Source: Synechococcus sp. KORDI-52 (GTDB lineage: Bacteria; Cyanobacteriota; Cyanobacteriia; PCC-6307; Cyanobiaceae). From it: DNA of 64,000 nucleotides. Every line of letters begins with the position of its first letter. Positions within the stretch are counted from its first letter, which is position 1. Below are positions 39,338 to 49,161 of the stretch, in pieces. The DNA is taken from NCBI RefSeq assembly GCF_000737595.1, contig NZ_CP006271.1:62001-126000 (forward strand), in the 5' to 3' direction. The notes beneath the pieces were generated by a model. That model was not told where the DNA came from and did no database searches. It worked only from the letters and a program-made list of their open reading frames with translations. The position numbers and the translations under genes were made by a program.

Positions 39338-40276
39338 GTGTTGCAGTACCAGATTGATCGTATTGAGCATCAGGTGGCCGAGGATCGCGCCCAATCCGGA
39401 GTGTTCCTGATTGGACCCCTCGAGCGTGGCCAGGCCACAACCCTGGGCAACGCGCTGCGTCGCGTGCTGATGGGTGGGCTGGAAGGCAGTGCTGTCACCG
39501 CCATCCGCATCGCCGGTGTCAATCATGAGTACGCAACGGTGCCTGGGGTCCGTGAAGACGTTCTCGATATCCTGCTGAACTGCAAGGAGCTCACCGTCAA
39601 CAGCCGTTCGGCAGAACTGGAGATCGGCCGTCTCGTGGTGGCGGGTCCCGCCGAAGTGAAGGCCGGAGATCTGCAGTTCTCCTCTCAGGTGCAGGTTGTG
39701 GACGCCGATCGGCCGATCGCCACCGTGGCCGACGGCCACAGCCTGGAGCTGGAAGTTCACGTTGAGCGCGGCGTCGGCTATCGCCCGGTGGATCGTCACA
39801 ACGAAGAAACAAGTGCCATCGATCTCCTTCAGATCGATGCGGTGTTCATGCCTGTAACGCGGGTCAACTTCACCATCGACGAAACCGCCGTTGCCGAAGG
39901 CGGTTCGGCCCGTGAGCGCCTGCGGATGGAGATCGTCACGGACGGCTCCATCACCCCCGACGACGCCCTGGCTCAATCAGCCAATCAATTGATCGAGCTG
40001 TTCCAGCCCCTGGCCACGGTCACCCTCGTGGAGGAGGTGCCTGCAGAGCCCGAACCATCCGCAGAGGCACAGATTCCTCTTGAGGAATTGAACCTTTCGG
40101 TTCGTGCTTACAACTGCCTGAAGCGGGCCCAGGTCAACTCCGTGTCCGATCTGATGGGCTTCAGCTACGAGGATCTGCTCGAGATCAAGAACTTCGGTTC
40201 CAAATCCGCTGATGAAGTGATCGAAGCCCTCGAGCGCATCGTCATTTCCATCCCCCAGAGCCGCACTTCTGCATAA
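39338..40276 (+). CDS. rpoA: RNA polymerase alpha subunit
   Basis: 312 residues. The N-terminal domain begins [20 protein letters not shown] and has [20 protein letters not shown]. The C-terminal domain (about 230-305) has [19 protein letters not shown] and [12 protein letters not shown] 39338 is followed by TTG, giving the family start MLQYQ; a TTG at 39260 would overlap rpsK. Confidence 0.97.
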   Translation: MLQYQIDRIEHQVAEDRAQSGVFLIGPLERGQATTLGNALRRVLMGGLEGSAVTAIRIAGVNHEYATVPGVREDVLDILLNCKELTVNSRSAELEIGRLVVAGPAEVKAGDLQFSSQVQVVDADRPIATVADGHSLELEVHVERGVGYRPVDRHNEETSAIDLLQIDAVFMPVTRVNFTIDETAVAEGGSARERLRMEIVTDGSITPDDALAQSANQLIELFQPLATVTLVEEVPAEPEPSAEAQIPLEELNLSVRAYNCLKRAQVNSVSDLMGFSYEDLLEIKNFGSKSADEVIEALERIVISIPQSRTSA

Positions 40277-40325
40277 CTGCAGAACGGCCTGAACGTCCTT
40301 TTTCGTCTTCGTCACCGACAGAACC

Positions 40326-40676
40326 ATGCGTCATCAATGCCGAGTTCCTCAGCTGGGACGTCCAGCTGACCAGCGCAAGGCAATGCTGCGCGCCCTGACC
40401 ACCCAGCTGATTCGCGAGGGTCGGGTCACCACCACCAAGGCACGGGCCAAGGCGTTGCGCGACGAAGCCGAGCGCATGATCACTCTGGCCAAGGATGGCA
40501 GCCTTGCCTCCCGCCGCCGGGCCATGGGCTACATCTTCGACAAGCAACTGGTGCATGCCTTGTTCGACAAGGCCCCCAACCGCTACAGCGATCGCAAGGG
40601 CGGCTACACCCGGATCACCCGCACCGTTCCCCGGCGTGGCGACAACGCCGAGATGGCCATCATCGAACTGGTCTGA
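40326..40676 (+). CDS. rplQ: 50S ribosomal protein L17
   Basis: 116 residues: [24 protein letters not shown] and a terminal [11 protein letters not shown], the L17 signatures. Confidence 0.98.
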   Translation: MRHQCRVPQLGRPADQRKAMLRALTTQLIREGRVTTTKARAKALRDEAERMITLAKDGSLASRRRAMGYIFDKQLVHALFDKAPNRYSDRKGGYTRITRTVPRRGDNAEMAIIELV

Positions 40677-40701
40677 TCAGACCTCACGTCAGCCCTGACG
40701 G

Positions 40702-41640
40702 TTGAACACTGAACCCTCGTCTGCAGGTCCTGAGCCACCCTCCCTTCAGAGGATTGCGCTCAGCCTTCAGTACGAGGGTTCTTCGTTTTGCGGGTGGCAG
40801 CGGCAACGTAACGGTCGCAGTGTTCAGGCCGTGCTGGAGGACGCCATCACCCAGCTCGATCCGCACCGACCGGTGCAGACCTTTGCCGCCGGTCGCACCG
40901 ATGCCGGCGTTCATGCCGCCGGTCAGGTCGTGCACTTCGACTGCAGTGGGCCAATCCCGGCTCGCAAATGGGCCCCGGCCTTGAACGGACGCCTGCCGAG
41001 CACCATTCGTGTGCGCGAATCCGTCGCCCGTCCCCTGGATTGGCATGCCTGTTACTCGGCCACGTACCGGCGCTACCGATACACGATTCACAACGGCCGA
41101 CGTCCCAACTTGTTTCTCAGCCCCTGGAGCTGGCACCGCTACCAGCACAAACTGGATGCGTCCCGCATGCGGGACGCTTTGAACACCATGCTTGGCCTGC
41201 ACGACTTCAGCGCCTTCATGAAGGCAGGCAGCCGTCGTGCCCATGCGCGAACCACGGTGCAGGAGGTCCTCGTGGAGCGGCAGGGCGACCTTTTGCGGGT
41301 CGAAATTCAGGCCAGCGGTTTTTTGTACGGCATGGTTCGCCTGCTGATGGCCCAGTTGGTGGCGGTTGGCGAACACCGTCTCAGCGTTGGCGCTTTTGAG
41401 CAGCGCTGGCGCGAACGACGACGCCACGAAGTGAAGGAGGCCGCACCAGCAACGGGCCTCTGCCTGCTTCGGGCTGGCTATGCCGAACCCGTCTTCACCA
41501 AAGCCGGCTGGTACGATTGTCAGCCGTGGTTTTTTCTGGCCGAGAGCGATCCCCCTCCGGATCCAGCTTCAACGCCGGAATCAACGGGCCTCTACTCGGA
41601 GCGCTGCCCAACTCGTAGGAGCTGGAGGGCTGAAGAGTAA
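40702..41640 (+). CDS. truA: tRNA pseudouridine(38-40) synthase TruA
   Basis: 312 residues, above the usual 250-290 because of tails at both ends. The catalytic Asp is in [12 protein letters not shown] 40702 is the only start before the core strand [19 protein letters not shown]. The last about 45 residues run past the core and are rich in Pro, Ser and Arg. truA after rplQ is a common order. Confidence 0.92.
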   Translation: MNTEPSSAGPEPPSLQRIALSLQYEGSSFCGWQRQRNGRSVQAVLEDAITQLDPHRPVQTFAAGRTDAGVHAAGQVVHFDCSGPIPARKWAPALNGRLPSTIRVRESVARPLDWHACYSATYRRYRYTIHNGRRPNLFLSPWSWHRYQHKLDASRMRDALNTMLGLHDFSAFMKAGSRRAHARTTVQEVLVERQGDLLRVEIQASGFLYGMVRLLMAQLVAVGEHRLSVGAFEQRWRERRRHEVKEAAPATGLCLLRAGYAEPVFTKAGWYDCQPWFFLAESDPPPDPASTPESTGLYSERCPTRRSWRAEE

Positions 41641-41662
41641 GCTCGATCTTTGAGCCTCGTCA

Positions 41663-41678
41663 GGTCCAGTTCTGGACC
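41663..41678 (+). repeat. Short inverted repeat upstream of rplM
   Basis: GGTCCAG and CTGGACC form a perfect 7-base stem with 2 bases between, 62 bases before rplM. It may fold in the mRNA leader. Its function is unknown. Confidence 0.35.
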
Positions 41679-41740
41679 GACCCCCTTTGCCCCGTTCCGC
41701 TGAATCAGGCGGGACATACCCGAACCGGCATGCCGGCGCG

Positions 41741-42193
41741 ATGAACAAGACCTCTCTCCCCCCGATTGATTCGATCGACCGCCAGTGGTACGTGGTGGAC
41801 GCTGAGAATCAGACCCTCGGCCGTCTGGCCACTGAGGTGGCTGCCGTGCTGCGCGGCAAGAACAACCCCAGCTTCACCCCCCATCTGGACACCGGTGATT
41901 TTGTCGTCGTTGTGAACGCCGAAAAAATCAAGGTCAGCGGCCGCAAGCCCCAGCAGAAGCTCTACCGCCGTCACTCCGGCCGTCCGGGCGGCATGAAAGT
42001 GGAAACCTTTGAAGCTCTCCAGGAACGGATTCCCGAACGGATCGTGGAGAAGGCCATCAAAGGCATGCTTCCCCACAACGCCTTGGGCCGCCAGATGTTC
42101 CGCAAGCTCAAGGTCTACAAGGGCACCGAGCATCCCCATGCCGCTCAGAAGCCCCAACCCCTTCAGCTCAACCCCTCTGCATCCGCCAAATGA
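41741..42193 (+). CDS. rplM: 50S ribosomal protein L13
   Basis: 150 residues. [29 protein letters not shown] and [21 protein letters not shown] are L13 signatures. ATG 41741 is preferred over an upstream TTG at 41687. A GGTCCAG-TT-CTGGACC inverted repeat at 41663-41678 lies in the leader. ATGA overlap with rpsI. Confidence 0.97.
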   Translation: MNKTSLPPIDSIDRQWYVVDAENQTLGRLATEVAAVLRGKNNPSFTPHLDTGDFVVVVNAEKIKVSGRKPQQKLYRRHSGRPGGMKVETFEALQERIPERIVEKAIKGMLPHNALGRQMFRKLKVYKGTEHPHAAQKPQPLQLNPSASAK

Positions 42194-42591
42194 GCAGCAA
42201 TTCCGTCGTTTACTGGGGCACTGGTCGTCGCAAGACCTCCGTCGCCCGTGTTCGTCTTGTTCCCGGCAATGGAACGATCACCATCAACGGTCGTCCCGGT
42301 GACAACTACCTGAACTACAACCCGGCATACCTCGCGGCGGTCAAGGCACCGTTGGAGACCCTCGGCCTCAGCAGCGAGTACGACATTCTCGTCAACGTTC
42401 ACGGGGGCGGACTCACCGGTCAGTCCGGCGCCATCAAGCAAGGTGCTGCCCGAGCCTTGTGTGAGCTGTCCGCCGACAACCGCAAGCCCTTGAAGACCGA
42501 AGGTCACCTAAGCCGCGATCCCCGTGCCAAGGAACGCCGTAAGTACGGTCTCAAGAAAGCCCGTAAGGCTCCTCAGTTCTCCAAGCGCTGA
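42190..42591 (+). CDS. rpsI: 30S ribosomal protein S9
   Basis: 133 residues: [21 protein letters not shown], then [18 protein letters not shown] and the terminal [11 protein letters not shown] that reaches the P-site tRNA. ATG 42190 overlaps the rplM stop. Confidence 0.98.
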   Translation: MSSNSVVYWGTGRRKTSVARVRLVPGNGTITINGRPGDNYLNYNPAYLAAVKAPLETLGLSSEYDILVNVHGGGLTGQSGAIKQGAARALCELSADNRKPLKTEGHLSRDPRAKERRKYGLKKARKAPQFSKR

Positions 42592-42601
42592 TTTTTTACC
42601 G

Positions 42602-42853
42602 ATGCCCAAGCCCGACATTCATCCAACCTGGTATCCCGAAGCCAAGGTGATCTGCAACGGCGAAGTGGTCATGACCACTGGCGCCACCCAGCCCGAGATT
42701 CACGTCGACGTCTGGAGCGGCAATCATCCCTTCTTCACTGGCACCCAGAAGATCCTCGACACCGAAGGTCGCGTGGACCGCTTCATGAAGAAGTACGGCA
42801 TGGGCACCAAGAAAAAAGGTGCCGACCAAGCCAAGGCCGAGTCCAAAGCCTGA
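42602..42853 (+). CDS. rpmE: 50S ribosomal protein L31 (single-cysteine form)
   Basis: 83 residues: PDIHPTWYPEAKVICNGEVV and HVDVWSGNHPFFTG. Only one Cys is present, so the four-cysteine zinc site of the C+ form is lost. A Lys/Ala tail ends the protein. Confidence 0.95.
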   Translation: MPKPDIHPTWYPEAKVICNGEVVMTTGATQPEIHVDVWSGNHPFFTGTQKILDTEGRVDRFMKKYGMGTKKKGADQAKAESKA

Positions 42854-42867
42854 GGTGAGACCGGGGC

Positions 42868-43965
42868 ATGGACGCCTCGACCTTATTCACACGGCTGGAA
42901 GCAGCCACAGCCAGCTTCCGCAACCTCGAGCGGCAGCTGGCTGACCCCGATGTTGCCGCTGACCCCAAGCGGCTTGAAGCGATCGCGCGGGAGCGATCCA
43001 GGCTTGAGCCTCTCGTGCTCGATTTCGAGGAACTTAAGAAGCTCGAATCGGAGCGGGATTCCGCGCGTCAATTGCTTAAAGACAGTCGCGGTGACGCCGC
43101 GATGGAGCAATTAGCGCAGGATGAGTTGATCAGCCTTCAGGAGCAGCACGCAACGCTGACGGAGCGACTCACCCTGGCTCTTCTACCTCGGGATCCCCGC
43201 GATGAACGCAGCGTGATGCTTGAGATTCGTGCCGGCGCAGGGGGTGATGAGGCCTGTCTCTGGGCCGGTGATCTGGCCCGGATGTATGAGCGCTACAGCC
43301 AGAAAGTGGGCTGGGCCGTGCAACCCATGAGCTGCACCGAGGCCGACCTGGGAGGGTTTCGCGAGCTGATCCTTTCGGTGCGTGGCGACAGTGTCTACAG
43401 CCAACTGAAATTCGAAGCAGGAGTCCATCGGGTGCAGCGCGTCCCGGCCACGGAATCTCAGGGTCGGGTTCACACCTCGACAGCCACAGTGGCGGTGATG
43501 CCGGAAGCCGATGCCGTGGAAATTCAGCTCGATCCGAAGGATCTGGAGATCAGCACCGCCCGCTCAGGCGGAGCGGGGGGCCAGAACGTCAACAAGGTGG
43601 AAACAGCCGTTGACCTCCTGCACAAACCCACAGGCATCCGCGTGTTCTGCACCCAAGAACGCTCCCAATTGCAGAACCGGGAGCGAGCCCTCGACATCCT
43701 GCGCGCCAAATTGCTGGAGCGGGAGCAGGCTGCTGCTGCCGAACGGGAAAGCAGCAACCGACGCGCCCAAGTGGGCAGTGGGGACCGCTCCGAAAAAATT
43801 CGCACCTACAACTACAAAGACAACCGAACCACCGATCACCGGTTGGGCAGGAACTTCACGTTGGAGCCTGTACTGGAGGGACAATTGGAGGACCTGATCG
43901 GTGCCTGCATCGCCGAAGAACAACGTCAAAAACTCGAAGCCCTAAGCGATCAGGCCGAGGCCTGA
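42868..43965 (+). CDS. prfA: Peptide chain release factor 1
   Basis: 365 residues. The PAT anticodon-like tripeptide in [13 protein letters not shown] marks RF1, which reads UAA and UAG. The peptide-release loop GGQ is in [14 protein letters not shown]. It closes the superoperon, 3 bases before the convergent HNH gene. Confidence 0.98.
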   Translation: MDASTLFTRLEAATASFRNLERQLADPDVAADPKRLEAIARERSRLEPLVLDFEELKKLESERDSARQLLKDSRGDAAMEQLAQDELISLQEQHATLTERLTLALLPRDPRDERSVMLEIRAGAGGDEACLWAGDLARMYERYSQKVGWAVQPMSCTEADLGGFRELILSVRGDSVYSQLKFEAGVHRVQRVPATESQGRVHTSTATVAVMPEADAVEIQLDPKDLEISTARSGGAGGQNVNKVETAVDLLHKPTGIRVFCTQERSQLQNRERALDILRAKLLEREQAAAAERESSNRRAQVGSGDRSEKIRTYNYKDNRTTDHRLGRNFTLEPVLEGQLEDLIGACIAEEQRQKLEALSDQAEA

Positions 43966-43968
43966 CGA

Positions 43969-44469
43969 TCACGAACCGATCACGTATTTCGCCCAATCCT
44001 GGTGATGCCCTGATCGGATCTGACGCCGAGCCTCAAAACTGAGGCTGCTGGGAGGCCGTCGCGGGAGATGCCTCAGGGGCATGGCGGCTTCCTTGGGGGT
44101 TCGGTTGCCCTTACGTACGTTGCAGCTGAGGCAGGCCGTGGTCACGTTCTCCCAGGTGTCACCGCCGCCGCGACTGCGGGGCATCACATGGTCGATCGAC
44201 AACTGATCCTCGCGACTGCCGCAGTACTGGCAGGTGTGGTTGTCACGCTGAAGAACATTGCGACGCGTCAGGGGCAGCTGACGAAAAGGAACGCGAACGT
44301 ACTGACGCAAGCGGATCACCGTCGGCAGGTGGGTGCCCTGGCGAAGTTGACGACTGGGGTCATGTTCCAGGCCCTCTGCCTTTCCCTTCAGCAACATCAC
44401 CACCGCCCGTCTCCAGGTGGTGATGTTGAGCGGCTCATAGGACGCATTGAGAACGAGAACCTGGCCCAT
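43969..44469 (-). CDS. HNH endonuclease domain protein
   Basis: 166 residues. VLVLNASYEPLNITTWRRAVVMLL is an N-terminal signature of a cyanobacterial HNH family. The HNH core is CQYCG, IDHVMPRSRGG, then ENVTTACLSCNVRKGNRTP, with two C-x-x-C zinc pairs. The target is unknown; it need not be a restriction enzyme. ATG 44469 is chosen over the longer 44505 frame. Confidence 0.9.
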   Translation of the reverse strand: MGQVLVLNASYEPLNITTWRRAVVMLLKGKAEGLEHDPSRQLRQGTHLPTVIRLRQYVRVPFRQLPLTRRNVLQRDNHTCQYCGSREDQLSIDHVMPRSRGGGDTWENVTTACLSCNVRKGNRTPKEAAMPLRHLPRRPPSSLSFEARRQIRSGHHQDWAKYVIGS

Positions 44470-44538
44470 GCCAGCTCCCTCAATAAGCTTCATGCTATCG
44501 ATCACTTCAAGCCGTCTCGGTAGCGCCGAGCACCCCCT

Positions 44539-45669
44539 GTGATTCCGGAGCTGAATCCACGCCAGCGCGCCTGGGTGGAAGTCTCATCTGCAGCGATTCG
44601 GGCCAACGCCAGGGCCCTCTGCCAGCACCTTGGCCCTCGCACCCAACTGATGGCGGTGGTGAAGGCCGATGGCTACGGCCATGGCGCCGAAACCGTGGCA
44701 CGAGCGGCACTCGAGGGAGGTGCCACCAGTCTTGGTGTGGCCACACTGCAGGAGGGCCTTGAACTGCGCCGGGCCGGTCTGGAGGCACCGGTGCTCTTGC
44801 TGAGCAACCTCCATGAACCGGACGCCCTGCGCACCTGCCTGCACTGGCGATTGATGCCCACCCTGAGCAGTATCAGGGAAGCCCAGCTCTGCAACGCCCT
44901 CGCCGCCGACAGCGGTCGACGCTTCGACGTGCAGTTGAAGATCGACACCGGCATGGCACGGCTGGGCTGCCCCCTCAGCGAGGGGCATCAGACCACGGCG
45001 GCGCTGCAGAGCCTGGAACACCTCAATCTGGAAGGCATCTACAGCCATCTGGCCTGTGCCGATGAGCCGGACGATGCCTTGACCAGCCTCCAGCAGGAGC
45101 GCTTCATGAGCATGCTCTCGGCCCTGCCCCAAGACGGCGCCAGCATCACCCGACATCTGGCCAACTCCGCGGGAACCCTGCTGAACCGAGAGCTGCATCA
45201 CGACCTCGTGCGTGTTGGCCTGGCTCTGTACGGCCATGCCCCCGCGCGTCATCTGAGCAACGTCATTCCCCTTCAACCCGCCCTTGCAGTTCGTGCCCGG
45301 GTCAGCCTGATCCGCAAGGTGCCCGCTGGCACCGGAGTCAGCTACGGCCACCGCTTCATCACCCAGCGTCCCACTCGGCTTGCGGTGGTGGGCATCGGCT
45401 ATGCCGATGGTGTTCTGCGATCCCTCAGCGGACAGATTCACACCCTGCATCGGAACCGTCGGCTCCCGCAGGTGGGAGCGATCACCATGGACCAGCTCCT
45501 CCTGGATGCCACCGATGCGCCCGAGCTGGAGGAAGGTGACATCGTCACCCTGCTTGGCCAGGACGGTGACCTGGCGTTAAGCCCTCAAAGCTGGAGCGAT
45601 CACTGCGGATCGATTCCCTGGGAGATCCTCTGCGGTTTCAAACAACGCCTGCCCCGTATTGAAGTCTGA
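44539..45669 (+). CDS. alr: Alanine racemase
   Basis: PLP enzyme that makes D-alanine for peptidoglycan, 376 residues. The PLP lysine is in VVKADGYGHG, and the second catalytic Tyr region is GIGYADGVLR. RVGLALYG and VGAITMDQLLLD complete the signature. GTG 44539 is the start. Downstream come a tRNA and then two further wall-related enzymes. Confidence 0.96.
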   Translation: MIPELNPRQRAWVEVSSAAIRANARALCQHLGPRTQLMAVVKADGYGHGAETVARAALEGGATSLGVATLQEGLELRRAGLEAPVLLLSNLHEPDALRTCLHWRLMPTLSSIREAQLCNALAADSGRRFDVQLKIDTGMARLGCPLSEGHQTTAALQSLEHLNLEGIYSHLACADEPDDALTSLQQERFMSMLSALPQDGASITRHLANSAGTLLNRELHHDLVRVGLALYGHAPARHLSNVIPLQPALAVRARVSLIRKVPAGTGVSYGHRFITQRPTRLAVVGIGYADGVLRSLSGQIHTLHRNRRLPQVGAITMDQLLLDATDAPELEEGDIVTLLGQDGDLALSPQSWSDHCGSIPWEILCGFKQRLPRIEV

Positions 45670-45706
45670 CCAACTGCCCAACGCTTGGTAGTCTGGATGC
45701 GCCGCT

Positions 45707-45795
45707 GGAGAGGTGGCTGAGTGGTTGAAAGCGGCTCCCTGCTAAGGAGTTACAGGAGGCAACTTCTGTCGAGGGTTCGAATCCCTCCCTCTCCG
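45707..45795 (+). tRNA. tRNA-Ser (anticodon GCT)
   Basis: 89 bases with acceptor GGAGAGG/CCTCTCC, anticodon loop CTGCTAA giving GCT, a long variable arm typical of Ser, and T loop TTCGAAT. CCA is not encoded. Confidence 0.95.
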
Positions 45796-45811
45796 TTCCA
45801 AGATCATTGGC

Positions 45812-46726
45812 TTAATCGCTCGGCTCGCCAGAGCCGTTGAACTGATTGAGCTGTCGTGCCAAGTCAGGCAGAAGGGTCGCATCCCTGGCGCGATCGGGGC
45901 CTGTTGAAAACACCACCAGCAGCGTTGGTGGCTGCTGATCGGAAACCTGAAACCAAGCCGCATCATGACGGGCCTGACTCATCCAGCCGGCCTTGCTCCA
46001 CAGCTGCGCGTCCTCGGGCAGGCCCTCGCCCAGGAACCCATCCACCTGGTTTTCAGGATCGGCACGGCGCAGCTGCTGATCCAGCGAACGCCGCAGGAGT
46101 CCTTGCAGGCGACGACAGGCCGGCGGTGACACCACCGCACCGGTCATCACGGCCTCCAGCATCCGGGCTGTAGCCGCGGTGGACAAGCCATTGCGGTTGC
46201 TGTTGTCGGCTCCGTAGAAGGTTTTGTCCCGGCCATAGGGACCATCTCCCCATGTCTTCTGACAGCAATTCACCGCCTCAAGTTCCGGCCAGGCCAAGCT
46301 CTGCAACCAGACATTGATCAGTTGACGCTGCTGGGTCCAGAGCTCCCAACGTTCTCCGTGAAGAGCAGGGCCGCTGGTGGTGCCTGTGAGCAGATCCACC
46401 ACGAGCCCCGTCGCATCGTTGCTGGAGTCGACGATCATGTCGCGCACGGCGCGCTGCAGTTCGTCGCCCTCCGGGATCAGGTCGCGTTGCAACCACTGCT
46501 CGATGGCGACGGCGTAAAACAGCTTCACCACGCTGGCCGGATAGAGGATCCGGTCTTGATTCCAGGAGGCACCGCTGCCCTGACCCGCCTCCGGTGCAAC
46601 ATCCTCGTAACGCACCCAGGTGATCGCCAGGCTGTTGCGCAGCCCTGGACGGCCGTCGGCATCCAGGGCATCGAGAGCCGCCTCAAGCCGAACCGCCATG
46701 GCGGGATCGGGACGGTAGAACGCCAT
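45812..46726 (-). CDS. Class A beta-lactamase-fold serine hydrolase
   Basis: 304 residues without a signal peptide. S65-x-x-K68 lies in PASVVKLF, SSN (101-103) replaces SDN, and KAG (245-247) replaces KTG. The LSTAATARML block fits the family. The changes, and the missing export signal, argue against a true antibiotic-degrading beta-lactamase; a wall-related or other amide/ester hydrolase is more likely. It is divergent from the NlpC/P60 gene, 17 bases away. Confidence 0.8.
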   Translation of the reverse strand: MAFYRPDPAMAVRLEAALDALDADGRPGLRNSLAITWVRYEDVAPEAGQGSGASWNQDRILYPASVVKLFYAVAIEQWLQRDLIPEGDELQRAVRDMIVDSSNDATGLVVDLLTGTTSGPALHGERWELWTQQRQLINVWLQSLAWPELEAVNCCQKTWGDGPYGRDKTFYGADNSNRNGLSTAATARMLEAVMTGAVVSPPACRRLQGLLRRSLDQQLRRADPENQVDGFLGEGLPEDAQLWSKAGWMSQARHDAAWFQVSDQQPPTLLVVFSTGPDRARDATLLPDLARQLNQFNGSGEPSD

Positions 46727-46743
46727 AGCGATTCGATTGGGCC

Positions 46744-47472
46744 ATGGCGACGTTAGGCACCCTGCTGGCCCCAGACCTGATTCAGACAGGCTCCTGTTGG
46801 CGGCTGTGCGCTGACGTCAATGGTTACGCGAGACTTGAGGGCCAGAGTCTGACCACACAGGCCTGTCGCGGACGCCGCTTTCGCATCCTTGGGAAGCAGC
46901 GCAAGAGGCTCGCTGTTCAGCTGCTGGAGGATGGTTACCGCTGCTGGTTGGAGCTCGAGGCCGTGCTGGGGCGAGCTGAACACTGTTCACCCTGGCGACC
47001 GTCGCCGCTGAGCGCGTCGGAGATTGAACGACGGTTGGCCAGCGTGCTCGCCTGGAGCGAAACCGCTCAGCAACGTCCCAACACCTACCTCTGGGGCGGC
47101 ACCACTGAACCGGACATGGATTGCTCCGGCCTGATGCAGATGGCCTTCGCCAGCCAGGGCATCTGGATTCCGCGGGATGCTTATCAGCAGGAGCGGTTCT
47201 GCCAACCGGTTGCCGCTCTTCCCGACGATCACAGCCTGCTACGCCCGGGAGATCTGCTGTTTTTCGGCACGTCTCGGCGCTGCACCCATGTGGGGCTTCA
47301 TCTCGGCGATGGCCGCTACCGCCACAGTTCGGGGAGGGAGCATGGGCGCAATGGAATCGGCATCGACAGCCTCCACAGCCGCGACCAACACCCGGTGGCA
47401 TGCCATTACCGGGGTGAATTCCGCAGCGCGGGCCGCGTGGTTCGCTGCCACGACGGAACACATCTCCCCTGA
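46744..47472 (+). CDS. NlpC/P60 (C40) cysteine peptidase
   Basis: 242 residues. An N-terminal SH3-like region (about 1-85) precedes the peptidase domain, with Cys127 in MDCSGLMQ and His in THVGLHLGDGRYRHSSG. The family cuts peptidoglycan stem peptides, usually at gamma-D-Glu-DAP. No signal peptide is seen, so it may act on recycled muropeptides. Neighbours alr and the beta-lactamase-fold gene fit an envelope role. Confidence 0.88.
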   Translation: MATLGTLLAPDLIQTGSCWRLCADVNGYARLEGQSLTTQACRGRRFRILGKQRKRLAVQLLEDGYRCWLELEAVLGRAEHCSPWRPSPLSASEIERRLASVLAWSETAQQRPNTYLWGGTTEPDMDCSGLMQMAFASQGIWIPRDAYQQERFCQPVAALPDDHSLLRPGDLLFFGTSRRCTHVGLHLGDGRYRHSSGREHGRNGIGIDSLHSRDQHPVACHYRGEFRSAGRVVRCHDGTHLP

Positions 47473-47523
47473 CCACCCAGCTGGGGACCCTGCTTAAGTT
47501 GATCGACTTGCAGCGCGACTGGC

Positions 47524-48486
47524 ATGGGTGCACCCCTGGATCTCTCGGTGGTGGTGCCGCTGTACAACGAAGAAGACAGCCTTCCCCACCTGGTTGAGCA
47601 GCTCCTCTCAGCGCTGCGTCCAACAGACGAGACGTTTGAACTGGTTCTGGTGGACGATGGCTCCAGCGACCGCACCGCCAAAGTGCTGGCCCAGGTCAGC
47701 AAAGAGGTGCCCGAAGTGGTGGCTGTGCTGCTGCGCAAGAACTATGGCCAGACTGCAGCCATGGCGGCTGGTTTTGATGTGGCTGGCGGTGAAGTCATTG
47801 TCAGCCTGGATGGTGATCTTCAGAACGATCCAGCCGACATCCCCATGCTTCTGGCCAAATTGCGGGAGGGGTATGACCTCGTGAGTGGCTGGCGCCATCA
47901 GCGCCAGGACGCCGCCCTCCAGCGCAAACTTCCCTCCCGGCTGGCCAACCGCTTGATCGGCCGGGTGACCGGGGTACGGCTGCATGACTACGGCTGCTCC
48001 CTCAAGGCCTATCGACGGGAGGTGCTGGCAGACATGCGGCTCTATGGCGAACTGCATCGCTTTCTTCCCGCCCTGGCCTTCATCGAAGGTGCACGAATCA
48101 CCGAAGTGAAGGTGAACCACCGGGCGCGTCAGTTCGGCAGCAGCAAGTACGGGATCGACCGCACCTTCCGTGTGTTGATGGATCTGCTCACGGTCTGGTT
48201 CATGAAGCGTTTTCTGACCCGGCCGATGTACGTGTTCGGCTTCGGAGGACTGCTGGCCATCGCTGCCAGCCTGGTCACCAGCACCTACCTGTTGGTCATC
48301 AAGCTGATGGGTGGCGACATTGCCAATCGTCCTCTGCTCACGCTGGCCGTGGTGCTCGGGTTGGCAGGGATTCAACTGTTCTGCTTCGGGCTCCTGGGAG
48401 AGCTGCTGATCCGCACATATCACGAAAGCCAGGGGCGCCCGATCTACCGCATCCGTGAGACGTTGCGCGGCGGACGAGCCGGCTGA
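47524..48486 (+). CDS. Membrane glycosyltransferase family 2 (DPM1/GtrB-like)
   Basis: 320 residues. The cytosolic GT2 domain has VVVPLYNEEDSLPHL and the DXD-type SLDGDLQNDP, plus the YGIDRTFRVLMDLLTVWF loop. Two membrane helices follow (about 240-260 and 275-300). The family moves a sugar from a nucleotide to polyprenyl phosphate. The sugar and acceptor are not known. ATG 47524 is used. The last 43 bases overlap the convergent HEAT-like gene. Confidence 0.9.
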   Translation: MGAPLDLSVVVPLYNEEDSLPHLVEQLLSALRPTDETFELVLVDDGSSDRTAKVLAQVSKEVPEVVAVLLRKNYGQTAAMAAGFDVAGGEVIVSLDGDLQNDPADIPMLLAKLREGYDLVSGWRHQRQDAALQRKLPSRLANRLIGRVTGVRLHDYGCSLKAYRREVLADMRLYGELHRFLPALAFIEGARITEVKVNHRARQFGSSKYGIDRTFRVLMDLLTVWFMKRFLTRPMYVFGFGGLLAIAASLVTSTYLLVIKLMGGDIANRPLLTLAVVLGLAGIQLFCFGLLGELLIRTYHESQGRPIYRIRETLRGGRAG

Positions 48487-48911
48487 CGGGTCGGTGCAGC
48501 GGCAGGCGCACCCCGGAACGGTGCGATCGCGGCGGCGGCGGCTTCCACCACGCGCGCATCACTGTCCCGCAGGGCCTTGCGCAGCCAGGGAAGGGCAGAA
48601 CGGTGCCCCCATCGGGCCGCCAAACGCACGGCACGCAAGCGTTCCTCGGGGCCGGCCTCCATGTCAGCCCTCAGGCGCCGCTCCAAGTCCAGCCGCTCAA
48701 GCGGGGTGGTCGGTGCCGTCCAGGCCTCAAGGACACCGTCGGCGGAATCCGCTTCGGACGCCGGCGCGATCACCAATTCCAGCTGGGCACGGTTGAGCTG
48801 CGCAACGCCACTGGCATCCGTGCTGGAAAGCATCGGCTTCACCGGTTTCCTGCGCAACCAGAGCACCACCGTGAGCAGCACGATGGCACCAGGGAGGAGA
48901 ACGTTCTGCAT
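48444..48911 (-). CDS. Membrane-anchored HEAT-repeat-like protein
   Basis: 155 residues. An N-terminal helix (NVLLPGAIVLLTVVLWL) anchors the protein. After a linker come two helix pairs that look like HEAT or PBS repeats (ERLRAVRLAARWGHRSALPWLRKALRDSDARVVEAAAAAI) and a basic, Pro-rich tail. It overlaps the glycosyltransferase 3' end. The function is unknown. Confidence 0.65.
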   Translation of the reverse strand: MQNVLLPGAIVLLTVVLWLRRKPVKPMLSSTDASGVAQLNRAQLELVIAPASEADSADGVLEAWTAPTTPLERLDLERRLRADMEAGPEERLRAVRLAARWGHRSALPWLRKALRDSDARVVEAAAAAIAPFRGAPAAAPTRQPARPPRNVSRMR

Positions 48912-48971
48912 GCGGATTGAACTTTTATGTCGCCGTCGCGGCCTACAGCAAGCCGTCAGATCGGTGCTCTC

Positions 48972-48977
48972 TACAGT
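48972..48977 (+). promoter_or_regulatory. Possible -10 for psaI
   Basis: TACAGT matches TANNNT and sits 25 bases before the psaI ATG. I see no clear -35. Confidence 0.3.
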
Positions 48978-49001
48978 AGCGGCGAAGCTTTTGGCCTCGA
49001 C

Positions 49002-49118
49002 ATGACTGGAGATTTCGCTGCTGCTTGGCTGCCTGCGATTTTTGTGCCCATCACCGGAATCGTTTTCCCCGCAGTGTTCATCGTCCTTGTTGGTCGAGTG
49101 ATCACCGCTGCCGAGTGA
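49002..49118 (+). CDS. psaI: Photosystem I subunit VIII (PsaI)
   Basis: A 38-residue gene with one membrane helix: a short N terminus, then [20 protein letters not shown]. This is PsaI, which with PsaL and PsaM forms the trimer contact region of PSI. psaL follows 43 bases on. Confidence 0.9.
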   Translation: MTGDFAAAWLPAIFVPITGIVFPAVFIVLVGRVITAAE

Positions 49119-49161
49119 CCGCGACCTGCGGATCGTTTCAACCCCTCAGCACTCGTACCTC

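Noticed and set aside
43969-44469. A restriction or mobile-element HNH nuclease
   Set aside because: No methylase, integrase or intron features nearby. It looks like a conserved cyanobacterial single-copy gene.
45812-46726. An antibiotic-resistance beta-lactamase
   Set aside because: No signal peptide, and the SDN and KTG motifs are changed. It is more likely a wall-related or other hydrolase.
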